Of a stretch of DNA of 28,722 nucleotides, positions 9,649 to 18,448 are shown one piece after another (position 1 is the stretch's first letter; each line of letters starts with the position of its first letter). The translations under genes were made by a program, and so were the position numbers. The notes under the pieces are model-generated. The model saw only the letters and a list, made by a program, of their open reading frames with translations, made no database searches and had not been told where the DNA came from. The stretch is from assembly GCA_003427395.1 (NCBI GenBank), contig BFEA01000188.1, positions 918,499 through 947,220 on the forward strand, in the 5' to 3' direction. Source of the DNA: Chara braunii (lineage: Eukaryota; Streptophyta; Charophyceae; Charales; Characeae).

Positions 9649-10059
9649 ATGCTGTGATCGCGTCCTATACAGAACGCTACAGTACTAGACTAAGTGTGAG
9701 TATGAGGTGAGTGAGGGAGTTTGTTCCCCATGTGGAACCCGCCCTGCAGGGAAGCAAAAGCAAACGAGAGGAAGATAACAACAGCAATCACGTTCCACAC
9801 ATAGTGGCCAGATACATTCCCCAAAGCACTGGTGTGTCTTCCCTCTCTGTAAGGGCCTTCCCCGACGTTGCTGGATTTGAAATTCTTTAGGTCTTTTTTC
9901 CTCTCACCGTGGCCGCGTAGGGTCCCAATCTTTAATTTTCTTTGTCTTTCCTGTCGAGCCTCCTCGATTTGAGGTAGAGGATATTGTCCCACTTTTCCCA
10001 ACACTTTCTGGCTGTGAGGCTAAGTTGTAAAGTGAGCCCCATCCGGAAAATTGCTGCCG

Positions 10060-10575
10060 GTGGCAGGGGCAGTGCCCAGCCTTTTTATTGTCGTTATAAT
10101 ATTACGGAAACCCCATATTAGCCAGATCGATGTTCAAGCCTCCAAGGAGGGAACATGTGGGAGCTCTGGGCCATAGCGGCCAGGGGTCAATTGCAAGGAA
10201 GCTTCTGACCAGCATAAAGGACACAAAGAAATATTTTTCTTTTCTTTTCTTTTTAAGGCTAATTCTTTTAAGCCCAACCAACGAGGGAACATGCGGGAGC
10301 TCTGCATGACACCGGCCAGGGGTCAATTGCGAGGAAGCTTCCCGCCAGCATAACAAACACCGCAAAGTATTTTTCTTCCCTTTTCAAAAAAAGCCTAAAA
10401 AGGCTAATTCTTTTAAGCGCAACCAATGGACAGGATGTCTTTTCAGGCCTTTTTAATTGTGATTATAGTATTATGGGGAACCCTGTAGCAGGCAGATCGG
10501 GGTCAATTGCAGGGAAGCTTCCCACCAGCATAAAGAGCACAATGAAGTATTTTCCTTTTTTTTTTTTGTAAAGGC
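10060..10575. repeat. Array of a 150-260 base repeat (units a-c)
   Basis: Three imperfect units share GGTCAATTGC..GGAAGCTTC..(A/G)CCAGCATAA, an AAGTATTTTTC-like pyrimidine tract, and GGCTAATTCTTTTAAGC.CAACCAA. Units a and b also share GAGGGAACATG.GGGAGCTCT; unit c has GTATTATGGGGAACCCTGTAGCAGGC instead. More copies follow at 11138 and 12430. Family unknown; non-coding. Confidence 0.75.
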
Positions 10576-10578
10576 TTA

Positions 10579-11137
10579 GGCGCTTGTTTGACACTCCTAA
10601 AGAACTCCAAAAAAAATTAGGACCAGTCCTTGATTTTTAGGATTTTGGGAATCATCGTTAGACTATTCGTTAAAAACCATTGCTTAGCACCAGTCCTAAA
10701 CAAAAGTTGTCATTAAAAAAAGAAAAGAATGATAATCATTCTTCAGGCTTTCAGCCAATAGGGTGCCACCACGATTCCAATTCGGAGTATGCCCTCTCCA
10801 CGCTGACGCCTTGTTCCTAGGCTCTTAAGAATTCGGGTCGTTTTGGCTGGGGATTCTGAAATTTTCACATTTTCTTTTAGGAATCGCTTTCTAGGAAGTC
10901 TTAAACCACTATTACCTTTGCCGTCCAGTTTCGACAAGTTTTAGCCTAGTCCCGAACTTTTATGAGGCCGGGCCCGACAACGGGCTGCCGTTGATACATC
11001 TGATCAGCGGCCGTCGTTTCTTTTCGGCCACCTGAAAGGTCGGAGGGCCACTNTTTTNCNAACTGACAAAGGTACTAGTGGTTTAAGGATGTTACATTCC
11101 NAAAAAATGGCATATTTAGGAGTGTCTAACTAGACCC
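10579..11137. mobile_element. Tourist-like (PIF/Harbinger-type) inverted-repeat element, carrying a nested TTAA element
   Basis: The left end GGCGCTTGTTTGACACTCC and the right end (reverse complement GGGTCTAGTTAGACACTCC) form an imperfect 23-base terminal inverted repeat with four or five mismatches. It interrupts repeat unit c between GGC and TAATTCTTTTAA. Uninterrupted units (near 10257 and 10400) read GGCTAATTCTTTTAA, so the target was TAA. The flanks are TTA (10576-10578) and TAA (11138-11140), one mismatch apart, fitting the 3-base TWA preference of PIF/Harbinger elements. There is no transposase, and part of its length is the nested element at 10905-11082. Confidence 0.6.
10905..11082. 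mobile_element. TTAA-flanked inverted-repeat element (copy 3), nested
   Basis: Flanked by TTAA at 10901-10904 and 11083-11086. The left end is ACCACTATTACCTTTG; the right end is its near-perfect inverse (CAAAGGTACTAGTGGT). The interior, read on the minus strand, is closely similar to the interior of copy 2 (18681-18878), including GAAACGACGGCCG and GATCAGAT.TATCAA. The two are therefore the same family in opposite orientation. Non-coding. Several N bases lie near the right end. Confidence 0.8.
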
Positions 11138-11190
11138 TAATTCTTTTAATCCCAACCAATGGACAGGACATCCTTTCAGACCATTTTTTT
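11138..11190. repeat. Continuation of the interrupted repeat unit
   Basis: TAATTCTTTTAATCCCAACC and the following ATGGACAGGACATCCTTTCAG continue the repeat array after the Tourist-like insertion, then stop near the T-rich tract at 11186. Confidence 0.65.
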
Positions 11191-11399
11191 TTTGTGTGAN
11201 GACCTGACCAAACACGGACTGAGACAGCTGATTTCTGACTTTTGCTCATGGACTGCANGNCTTGCCGAGTTTCCCNCTTGATACTGAGTTCTCTAAGTCT
11301 CTGTGCGCGCACGCTTGCTGGTCTGCATGTCTGTCTGAGTGCTTGTTGGCTTGAGTGTGTGACCNGCAAGGNCACTTGTTCGTTCATTGGGCCCGCAGG

Positions 11400-11526
11400 G
11401 CCGGTACTTACCTGTGGCCGTGACATTCAGGATTGCAGCGGGGAAAACACTCAAGCGGCGGGGAAAAAGGCCCGCAACACTTGAAGCAGTGGGGAAACAC
11501 TTAAGTAGCAGGTAGGCTGGTACCAC
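11400..11526 (-). promoter_or_regulatory. Candidate 5' splice site on the minus strand (first of two)
   Basis: Plus-strand GGTACTTACCTG at 11402-11413 reads CAG|GTAAGTACC on the minus strand, a near-ideal U2-type donor. The same 12 bases recur at 11922-11933. Upstream on the minus strand is an open frame reaching 11526, with no recognised domain. It could mark real exons of an unidentified gene or a duplicated exon remnant. Confidence 0.35.
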
Positions 11527-11921
11527 ACCCTGTAGAGGTAGATGTTCCGGGTACTTGAGGCTGAGCAGAAGAAGACAAAAGTTGGCATTTTTAGAGGCCC
11601 AGTAGTTGTAGGCGAGGTCTAGGCGGGTGCCAGTCCAACCAGTCTGAGTCTAGGGCCTGTACGGGCAATATCAGAGTCTGCAATGATGTTTCCCTCCGAA
11701 AGGGAGGAGGTACCGGTTGCTCGGAAGGCCGAGTGGCCTGGAAGTCACCGCCCAAGAGGCAAGTAGGCCGCTATATCTCCAGGCCGAGCAAAGAGCCCGG
11801 CCTCATTGTCGGTGTGCAACTTTGGCGACACACTGGCTGGAGCGCTGGCTGGAGCAGCGCTGCTGGGGAGAAGCTAGGNCAGGAGGAGGAAGAAGACCAG
11901 GACAGGAGGGCGGAGCGCCAG

Positions 11922-12087
11922 AGGTACTTACCTGGCTGTGGTGGATGCTATCTTCATCACCTTGGTGGGCGCTGCAGCAGGAAGGCCACAGTTGGGGTAG
12001 AGCTGCACCAAGAAGCTTCAAGGCAGAGTCAGGCATGGCAGCCTGAGCTAGAGCAGCCATAGCTGCTTTGTGCTGTCCTTCGGACAT
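11922..12087 (-). CDS. Candidate exon, unknown protein, with consensus splice donor
   Basis: From ATG at 12087 the minus strand encodes MSEGQHKAAMAALAQAAMPD, continues with an Ala/Leu-rich helix-like segment and then GDEDSIHHSQ, and reaches CAG|GTAAGTACC at 11922-11935. The exon-like end, the acidic GDEDS segment and the perfect donor are suggestive. There is no known domain, and downstream exons cannot be placed. The overlapping plus-strand frames look like shadows. It could belong to a repetitive element. Confidence 0.3.
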
Positions 12088-12430
12088 CAGGGCAGAGCCT
12101 CGTCCTTGGGCAAAGGAGGAAGAAGGGNGGCCATGGCTGTAGTGGACCTCATGTGATANCTGCAGTAGAAGAGGGATTTGGACANTGATTCTGGTTCAGC
12201 CATTCAACATTGTATTATTATTTCTTGTGTGAATAAGAGAGGAGGAGGAGAGTGTCTGACGAAGAAAAANAGCGTTATCATTTGTTTATGCTGGTGTACA
12301 TCATCTTCATCTTCTTTCTTTCTTTCTTCTTCTTCTTCTTACCCTCTCTCTCCTCTCAAGTTTATTCATTTCTTTTTGCAATTGAACGGCATTGTACTCT
12401 CTGATGAATGTGTACTTCGAATGTGGCCAG
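12088..12430. other. No supported gene; pyrimidine-rich tract
   Basis: Contains scattered N bases and a TTC/TTTC-rich low-complexity tract at about 12302-12357. No coding evidence. Confidence 0.5.
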
Positions 12431-12640
12431 GATCATAACAATTGTCATTGTAGTATTATAATNGGGAACCTTGTAGCAGCCAGGTCCGGGTCAATAGCAG
12501 GGAAGCTTCCTACCAACATAAAGAACACAATGAAGTCTTTTTCTCCTTTTGATAAAAAAGGCTAATTTTCTAAAGCCCAACCAATACATAGCACAACCTT
12601 TCAGGCCTTTTTTCATTGCCATTATCACGGTTACCTGCCT
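12430..12640. repeat. Further copy of the 10060-10575 repeat family
   Basis: Shares GGGTCAAT.GCAGGGAAGCTTCC, A..AACACAATGAAGT, GGCTAATT.T.TAAAGCCCAACC and CTTTCAGGCCTTTTTT with the earlier units. It ends just before the assembly gap. Confidence 0.75.
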
Positions 12641-12673
12641 GAATGTTCGGGTGTCGAGCCGAACGTGAGGGGG

Positions 12674-13473
12674 NNNNNNNNNNNNNNNNNNNNNNNNNNN
12701 NNNNNNNNNNNNNNNNNNNNNNNNNNNNNNNNNNNNNNNNNNNNNNNNNNNNNNNNNNNNNNNNNNNNNNNNNNNNNNNNNNNNNNNNNNNNNNNNNNNN
12801 NNNNNNNNNNNNNNNNNNNNNNNNNNNNNNNNNNNNNNNNNNNNNNNNNNNNNNNNNNNNNNNNNNNNNNNNNNNNNNNNNNNNNNNNNNNNNNNNNNNN
12901 NNNNNNNNNNNNNNNNNNNNNNNNNNNNNNNNNNNNNNNNNNNNNNNNNNNNNNNNNNNNNNNNNNNNNNNNNNNNNNNNNNNNNNNNNNNNNNNNNNNN
13001 NNNNNNNNNNNNNNNNNNNNNNNNNNNNNNNNNNNNNNNNNNNNNNNNNNNNNNNNNNNNNNNNNNNNNNNNNNNNNNNNNNNNNNNNNNNNNNNNNNNN
13101 NNNNNNNNNNNNNNNNNNNNNNNNNNNNNNNNNNNNNNNNNNNNNNNNNNNNNNNNNNNNNNNNNNNNNNNNNNNNNNNNNNNNNNNNNNNNNNNNNNNN
13201 NNNNNNNNNNNNNNNNNNNNNNNNNNNNNNNNNNNNNNNNNNNNNNNNNNNNNNNNNNNNNNNNNNNNNNNNNNNNNNNNNNNNNNNNNNNNNNNNNNNN
13301 NNNNNNNNNNNNNNNNNNNNNNNNNNNNNNNNNNNNNNNNNNNNNNNNNNNNNNNNNNNNNNNNNNNNNNNNNNNNNNNNNNNNNNNNNNNNNNNNNNNN
13401 NNNNNNNNNNNNNNNNNNNNNNNNNNNNNNNNNNNNNNNNNNNNNNNNNNNNNNNNNNNNNNNNNNNNNNNNN
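12674..13473. other. Assembly gap of 800 N
   Basis: A run of 800 unknown bases, probably a scaffold gap of estimated size. Any frames drawn across it have no meaning. Confidence 0.99.
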
Positions 13474-13504
13474 AGAGAGAGAGAGAGAGAGAGAGAGGGA
13501 GAGG
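13474..13504. repeat. (AG)n microsatellite at the gap edge
   Basis: GA/AG repeat directly to the right of the gap, a likely reason for the break in assembly. Confidence 0.9.
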
Positions 13505-13596
13505 GGTGGCAACATTACATGCCAGGTGCCAGCCTGGCATGAAGCTCATTTTCGTTCGCCACGTAGCTGACTCGAAAAAAAACACAGGTCTAATTC

Positions 13597-13680
13597 TATC
13601 TGACTGAATCGGAATTCGAACTCAGGTCTTTATATCAAAAGGTCATGTATTTACAATTCAGCCACATGCACTGGGTGTCA
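13597..13680 (-). ncRNA. tRNA-like sequence, possible tRNA-derived SINE head or tRNA remnant
   Basis: On the minus strand, TGGCTGAATTG near 13662 resembles an internal A box and GAGTTCGAATTCC near 13610-13622 resembles a B box, at tRNA-like spacing of about 35-40 bases. A possible anticodon-arm segment lies between them, but its stem pairs poorly and a full acceptor stem is not evident. It is more likely a degraded tRNA or the polymerase III promoter of a SINE than a working tRNA. Confidence 0.3.
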
Positions 13681-13740
13681 CCTCAATGTTTTAATTCCAT
13701 TTCAGCGCTTTGGGGGTTAACTTAGCCTATGGGCCGAAAA

Positions 13741-14205
13741 GGGGGATTCTTGTTCCTATATTGGTGCTCTGCAGGGGCAATCCAAGGTGGGAGGTGAAGC
13801 CCTGGAGGGGTGCAAGCAGATTTAGTGGGTTGCCCTGTTCTGTGGTTGGGGTGGAGTTCACATCCCAGCGGGGGCAAATTAGGGTAAAAGGTGGGCAGAG
13901 GCATTCTTTGGGAGGGAACTGTATGCCTTTGTGTGATAAGAGGGGGGAATGTGGGACTGTCCCAAGTTGAGGGGGATTCTTGTTCCTTGAATATTGGTGC
14001 TCTACAGGGGAACACAAGGTGGGAGGTGAAGCCCTAGAGGGGGTGCGAGCAGTTTTATTGGGTTGCCCTATTCTGGGGTTGGGGTGGGGTTACACATCCC
14101 AGCGGGGCAGATTAGGGTAAAAGGTGAGCAGAGGCATACTTTGGGAGGGAACTGTATGCCTTTGTGGAATAAGAGGGGGGAATGTAGGACTGTCTCAAGT
14201 TGGGG
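13741..14205. repeat. 230-base tandem duplication, G-rich
   Basis: Two adjacent copies (13741-13970 and 13971 to about 14205) begin GGGGGATTCTTGTTCCT. They share ATTGGTGCTCT, AAGGTGGGAGGTGAAGCCCT, TTAGGGTAAAAGGTG and GGGAGGGAACTGTATGCCTT. Strong purine asymmetry. Open frames inside are side effects of this composition. Confidence 0.9.
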
Positions 14206-14740
14206 CTGAGATGGGATGCTTGCAATCTGGGTAATCCGTTTCGGTGGAGGCAGCGGTGGGATAGGGTTGGGAGGGGGGGGGGGATTAATGTATAGAACAG
14301 GTGGTTTAGAATTCCATAGTTTTTAATCATGTTATATCAAGCTTTCTAGTGTTCTGTAATTCTTGGCGGCATCTGGCCTTCTTCCTCATTTGGGATATAG
14401 GATTTCAGAGATGGTCCAATCTGGACTGATATCTGCACAGTTGCTTTGTTTTGTGCCCCTGGTTTGCCGATGCCANAACGATGCTGACCGAAGCTGGGGC
14501 GTTGCCCTGTAACCTACAAATGACAGGACNGTGAGGCCTTGTAGAGAGATGTGGGTATTTGCTGANGGAGGAAGGCAATCCAGTGGCGAACCGGGGGGGA
14601 ATGCCTTAACAACCTAGGGGTCTAGGGATAGTCTAGGTGGTGAGAACAGGTCAGATATGGTGGACGTTGGTTAGGATGTTATTGTCTCTAAAGACGTAAT
14701 GTCCTGGTACAGGGAGGGCTAGGAGTTGTTCTAGGACTTC
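14206..14740. other. No supported gene
   Basis: G-rich to A/T-mixed sequence with a G run at 14272-14283 and several isolated N bases. No motif, repeat partner or credible ORF is seen. Confidence 0.5.
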
Positions 14741-15060
14741 TTTTTTTTTTTTTTTTTTTTATTGAAAAACCAGTCTTGCTGCTAGGGAGGGTCATACGAG
14801 CAACCCCCCCTAACAGTTATCCTGGGTGGTCCAGTTTATTGGTGGGGAGCCACACCTGCTGGAAACAGGGTGCAGCGTCCCATTTTTCATCAACCATCAG
14901 AGTCACCATCAGAACTTNCTTTTGCAAAGGTGTCATCCTGCCAGCATTGATTGCCCTGATTGCCAGGGGATTGACTGAGCAGGTAGTGATAGTAATGAGT
15001 TTGGGAGAGGCTTGATGATTGGGGAAGGCACGCTGAACATTTGACAAGCCTCACCCAGGG
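14741..15060 (-). mobile_element. LINE E: 3' UTR fragment with poly-A
   Basis: T20 at 14741-14760 is the poly-A of a minus-strand LINE tail. The shared 3' block lies at 14832-14876 (CCAATAAACTGG in place of CCAATAGATGG, hairpin at 14858-14876). The second shared block (CAATCCCCTGGCAATCAGGG, CAATGCTGGCAGG on the minus strand) lies at about 14935-14985. No coding part is recognisable. The 5' boundary near 15060 is approximate, and no target duplication was found. Confidence 0.75.
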
Positions 15061-15146
15061 GGCACTGGGGAGGCTCATCGCAGGTTCGTCACTTGCTGCA
15101 TTCCTGTCGTGATCCTGTCGTGANCTTGTCTTGGTCTTGACACACT

Positions 15147-15640
15147 TTGCTGCTAACTCGGGTTGATAAATTGGAGAAAACTGAGAACACAAAAGAAGGG
15201 AACCTGAATAACATTACCATNAAAGATCCTCCGGAAACTCGCAGTGAACTCAGAGAAGAAATGCAAGGGCTAATAATGGAAGANAAGCGGAAAGAATTTC
15301 CACTCTTACAAAGGATGGATAGCAGAAGAAATGGAGGGGAAGGCAGAGGAAGGGGAAGGAGTTTCGGAGGGAGAGGAGGGTGGGGAAACAAAGAAGGAAG
15401 TGGAGATGGAGGAGGGAGTAGGAGTGGTGGGAGCTCGCTTGAAGGCTACTACCAGTAATGGGGCCTCTACTTCCAGTTGGCTTCAGAAGACCAAAGGGNC
15501 TTTTTATGATAAATCACTCGAAACAAGCGTACAGGTCTTCATGCAAACCCCCTTCAAATTCCTCTTTCTAGTCTTCCGACTGCTCGTGCTTTTTTTCTAT
15601 CAAAATTTATTAGCCCTTCGNAGAATAAGGTAGTTGACTC
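15147..15640 (+). pseudogene. LINE B ORF1, N-terminal charged region
   Basis: The first ORF (to 15458) begins MLLTRVDKLEKTEN, a short coiled-coil-like stretch, then turns Gly/Arg/Ser-rich. An overlapping frame (15331-15633) reads as an acidic Glu/Gly segment followed by KATTSNGASTSSWLQKTKG. A frameshift near 15330 may link the charged N-terminus to the second frame; which version is ancestral cannot be decided here. Such basic or RNA-binding-like regions are common in LINE ORF1 proteins. Two N bases fall in this part. Confidence 0.5.
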
Positions 15641-15779
15641 CGGAGGTAAGAAGTCAATGGTCAAAACATATCCTGCTCAAAAATTAGTTGAAAGGGATAT
15701 TATTTACTAGACCCATGCGAACAATTNGGTATTTCATAATGACGCGGCATATAAATCAACAAATGACAAAATAAAATGG

Positions 15780-16130
15780 ATTAGTTGGCGTCTGACATTG
15801 TTTAAAGGGAGTCCAGAAGCAACACATGAAGATTTCTTAATTCAACCGGTTTCAGCCACAGTCTTCACAGTTTTCCGTCTACATGTGATGGATAAGAGAG
15901 CAATTGATNAATGGAGGAAACTTCGCTGCGACCGTTTGGAAGTAAGAATCTATCCATGGACTCCCCAGAAGCAAGGGCCGGACGAGAGGCGCAGGCAAAT
16001 GATGGAGGAACATTTTTGGGTGGAATTCCGTCATATCCCCATAGAAATTNAGGCGGCTTTTATACATGATTTTGGNNAAATTTATGATATTCTAGATTTT
16101 ATTGACCCGCTGCCAGCTTATGCAGCATAA
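15780..16130 (+). pseudogene. LINE B ORF1, DUF4283-like domain
   Basis: The peptide includes VFTVFRLHVMDKRAID, a W-R-K-L segment, VRIYPWTPQK and then FWVEFRHIPIEI. The last matches the x-W-V-x-(L/F)-x-x-(I/L)-P-x-E/x signature of the DUF4283 domain that precedes CCHC knuckles in many plant LINE ORF1 proteins. The likely role is RNA or nucleic acid binding in the LINE ribonucleoprotein. The frame stops at 16130 (PLPAYAA then TAA) just before the knuckle segment. N bases hide a few residues. Confidence 0.65.
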
Positions 16131-16145
16131 AGAGATGACTATTTA

Positions 16146-16502
16146 ATGTTGGCACTGGATCGTCCTTCGAACACTCCCTTTAATTTGGATGATGTTATCC
16201 CATATAAAATCGGAGGACTGNAATTTCATATTCATACAACGCATAAATTACGGCCTTGGTGTTTTAGGTGCAAGGCCTATGGACATCCTAGTTCAGACCC
16301 TGCTTGTGCACAAAATCCCACTAAGCAGCAGAGAGCAATGGGGCGACTGATCCGANACCCATTCAAAACGAATTTATGGAGACCGGTGGACCCAGGTTAT
16401 GAAGGGTGGGTGTATGTTGAGGGGTCTACCAAAATAGGATCTACGAAGGGCTGGACATNGGAACCGTCAGGGGAACCAAAATTGGAATCCAACCCCCCCT
16501 GA
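16146..16502 (+). pseudogene. LINE B ORF1, CCHC-type zinc knuckle segment
   Basis: Contains PWCFRCKAYGHPSSDPAC, a CxxC-x4-H-x6-C knuckle slightly longer than the usual CxxC-x4-H-x4-C. It directly follows the DUF4283-like region, as is typical for plant LINE ORF1. It is followed by an LWRPVDPGYEGWVYV segment and a Pro/Ser tail, with a stop at about 16500. Confidence 0.75.
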
Positions 16503-16560
16503 CAGTTGGNTACAACCGGAGTCTTCAAACCAAAAGACAACCTCTTGGGTCACACAGGTT

Positions 16561-17317
16561 GTGACACACCCAACAAGTGGTAGTGTCACTGTTCTCACTG
16601 TTCCAGATACAAATGGGTCATCAATGAAATCAGATATGCAGATACAAAGGTCTNGGAAAGAAAAAGGTAAGGGAATAGCTGATCCTGACCCTCATAATTA
16701 TATACAAGAGGATTCTCTTCCTCCTATACCCTCTACAGGTCTGCCAGGTAAACTCATTGTTGTAGGTTCAAATCCTACGTTCCAAAAAGTAAGCCATAAT
16801 AAAAAAACAGAGTTTGATCCTGGCTGACCTATTTTTGTAAAATCTTTCTATTGTTTGGTATTGGCAGCACCATTTTGATGTGTTTCGATTATTTCAAACA
16901 AGAAACTCTGAATCTGTGATTTTAATAGTTCTCCCAAATAGAGAAGGGGGGAAAAGTGAGGTGGCAGAAGGAACAATTGTTTTGGCACCCCCCTCGAGTA
17001 TGGTCACAACCCCTCCTCCCTCGGTCAGTGATCAATGAATGGAACATGACTCAGATTTGGACCACAAAAAGGAACAGCAATTAGTTAAAAGAAAAAAGCA
17101 GAGCCAAAAAGTAAGAACAAAAGGAAAAAATACTAATAGTAATAAATAAGTAGNGGAGGGGTGCAGAGAGTTATTAGATACCGCATCAGGGAGACCATTG
17201 CACAAACAGGGATAGGACCAAAGTCATCAATAAACAAGGGACAATCAGTTGTTACAAGCAGGGAATCAGGAACAGATCAGCTGGAAAATCAAAATAGACC
17301 ACTAAAACAGGATCCCT
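16561..17317 (+). pseudogene. LINE B ORF1, middle low-complexity region
   Basis: Broken frames (16561-16827, 17161-17317) encode Ser/Thr/Lys-rich sequence with KEKGKGIADPDP and LENQNRPLKQDP. No known domain. The frame runs straight into the first TTAA element: the last codons are CCC TTT AAA, and the frame resumes after the element as AAA GAT GCA TTT. A T-arm-like string at about 16752-16770 is coding sequence, not a tRNA. Confidence 0.6.
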
Positions 17318-17321
17318 TTAA

Positions 17322-18054
17322 ACCACCAGTACCTCCGATCCTGTTTTTATCGACCCTGAATTTCATTGCGCTTCGAGTTTTGCCAAGCCTAGGCACCACT
17401 CCGTTTCCTTTCTGGTACTCACGGAAAGAACAAAAAAAAACAAAAAAGAATAAGAAAAGTTGCGGCTGTGAACCTCGGAAAAAAAAAAAAAAAAAAAAAA
17501 AAAAAACGTTTAGACCCTGTCTCTTATACACATCTAGATGTGTATAAGAGACAGTAGTGTGAGTGTGCCCTCAATGAGGGCATCTCAACCCCGTGGCCAG
17601 GTTGTCAGATTCCAAAAAGAGAATAAAACGGGAAAAAAATGGGCACATGGATCCGACCGTGAAAATGGTTGGATACATTCCCCTAAGTGCCGGTGTGATG
17701 ATCCTTACAATCCTCTGACAAAACACAGCTTGAGCANATCACGGACAGCTTGAGCAATTCACGGACAGGNGACGCATAAGAAATACACGACCAAAAAAAA
17801 AAAGATAATAGTAACATTCAGAATCTAACCGCCTTACCTGTAAGGTGCATTCTGTGGAGGAAGATTGTGAGNACGGCCTCCTGGACTACCCAGCCCGACA
17901 TCATTGCTGTAGAGAAAGCATTTTTTTTCCCCCTTTTTTCATCATTATAAAATTCAGATTTATGGGACATTGCCGACCCTGNGTCCCACCCCGAAAAGTT
18001 CGGGTACTAGNCAAGGCATCGTAATATCCCAACACTGGTGGAGGTACCGGTGGT
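17322..18054. mobile_element. TTAA-flanked inverted-repeat element (copy 1), interior chimeric
   Basis: Flanked by TTAA at 17318-17321 and 18055-18058. The terminal inverted repeat of 15 bases is ACCACC(A/G)GTACCTCC. Joining the flanks with one TTAA restores the ORF1 frame (QDPFKDAFGLAP), which fixes both boundaries. The 733-base interior contains an A27 run (17480-17506), a library junction (17517-17554) and blocks shared with 9300-9460 and 9800-9830. The interior may therefore be mis-joined. No transposase is visible. Confidence 0.8.
17517..17554. other. Mate-pair (transposase mosaic-end) junction adapter, assembly artefact
   Basis: CTGTCTCTTATACACATCT followed directly by its exact reverse complement. 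This is the 19-base Tn5 mosaic end duplicated head to head, as in the circularisation junction of Nextera mate-pair libraries. It is not native sequence. The peptides MYKRQ, MCIRDS and LLYTSRCV read from it are known hallmarks of this contamination. Confidence 0.97.
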
Positions 18055-18310
18055 TTAAAGATGCATTTGGTCTTGCTCCCATGGATATTGATCCACAACT
18101 GGTACCCGAGGACACTCTGCTNAGAGATTCCTTCCATTTTGAAGGTGGAGGGGAAACTCAAATACCACTTGAGAATAAGGTGACCCAATTAGCTGATTGG
18201 ATGGTTCAACAAATAAAAATTAAATTTGGAGAAGCAACAGTTGAATTTTGGGATAGATCTTATGTGCAGCTGGTTACTCTACTGAATAATAAAGAAAGTT
18301 AAAAAAAAGG
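18055..18310 (+). pseudogene. LINE B ORF1, segment after the first insertion
   Basis: Continues ORF1 with KDAFGLAPMDIDPQLVPEDT, then an amphipathic stretch with QLADWMVQQIKIKFGEA and FWDRSYVQLVTLLNN, ending at TAA 18300-18302. Conserved-looking but not a domain I recognise. Confidence 0.6.
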
Positions 18311-18448
18311 TTTTGCAGACAGGATTGCCATCTGATGAAAAATGGCCTGTGGTAAGTTAAAGGATGTTATAAGCAGTAGAAAGCTTGTTTCATCCCTCCC
18401 CCCCTGGATCCAGCAGATAAGGTAGAGGGAGAGGTCTTATCAGCGATC

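Noticed and set aside
12491-13585. ORFs of about 300-364 residues across the gap
   Set aside because: They consist almost entirely of unknown bases.
13710-14015. Pro-rich minus-strand ORFs of 96-97 residues
   Set aside because: They arise from the purine-biased 230-base tandem duplication, are open in two frames and have no motif.
16750-16772. tRNA T-arm-like sequence GTAGGTTCAAATCCTAC
   Set aside because: No D-arm, anticodon arm or acceptor stem at the required spacing; the bases lie in LINE B ORF1 coding sequence (VVGSNPTF).
17161-17547. 128-residue ORF ending LLYTSRCV
   Set aside because: It reads through LINE ORF1, a transposon terminus, poly-A and a library adapter, so it is not a natural protein.
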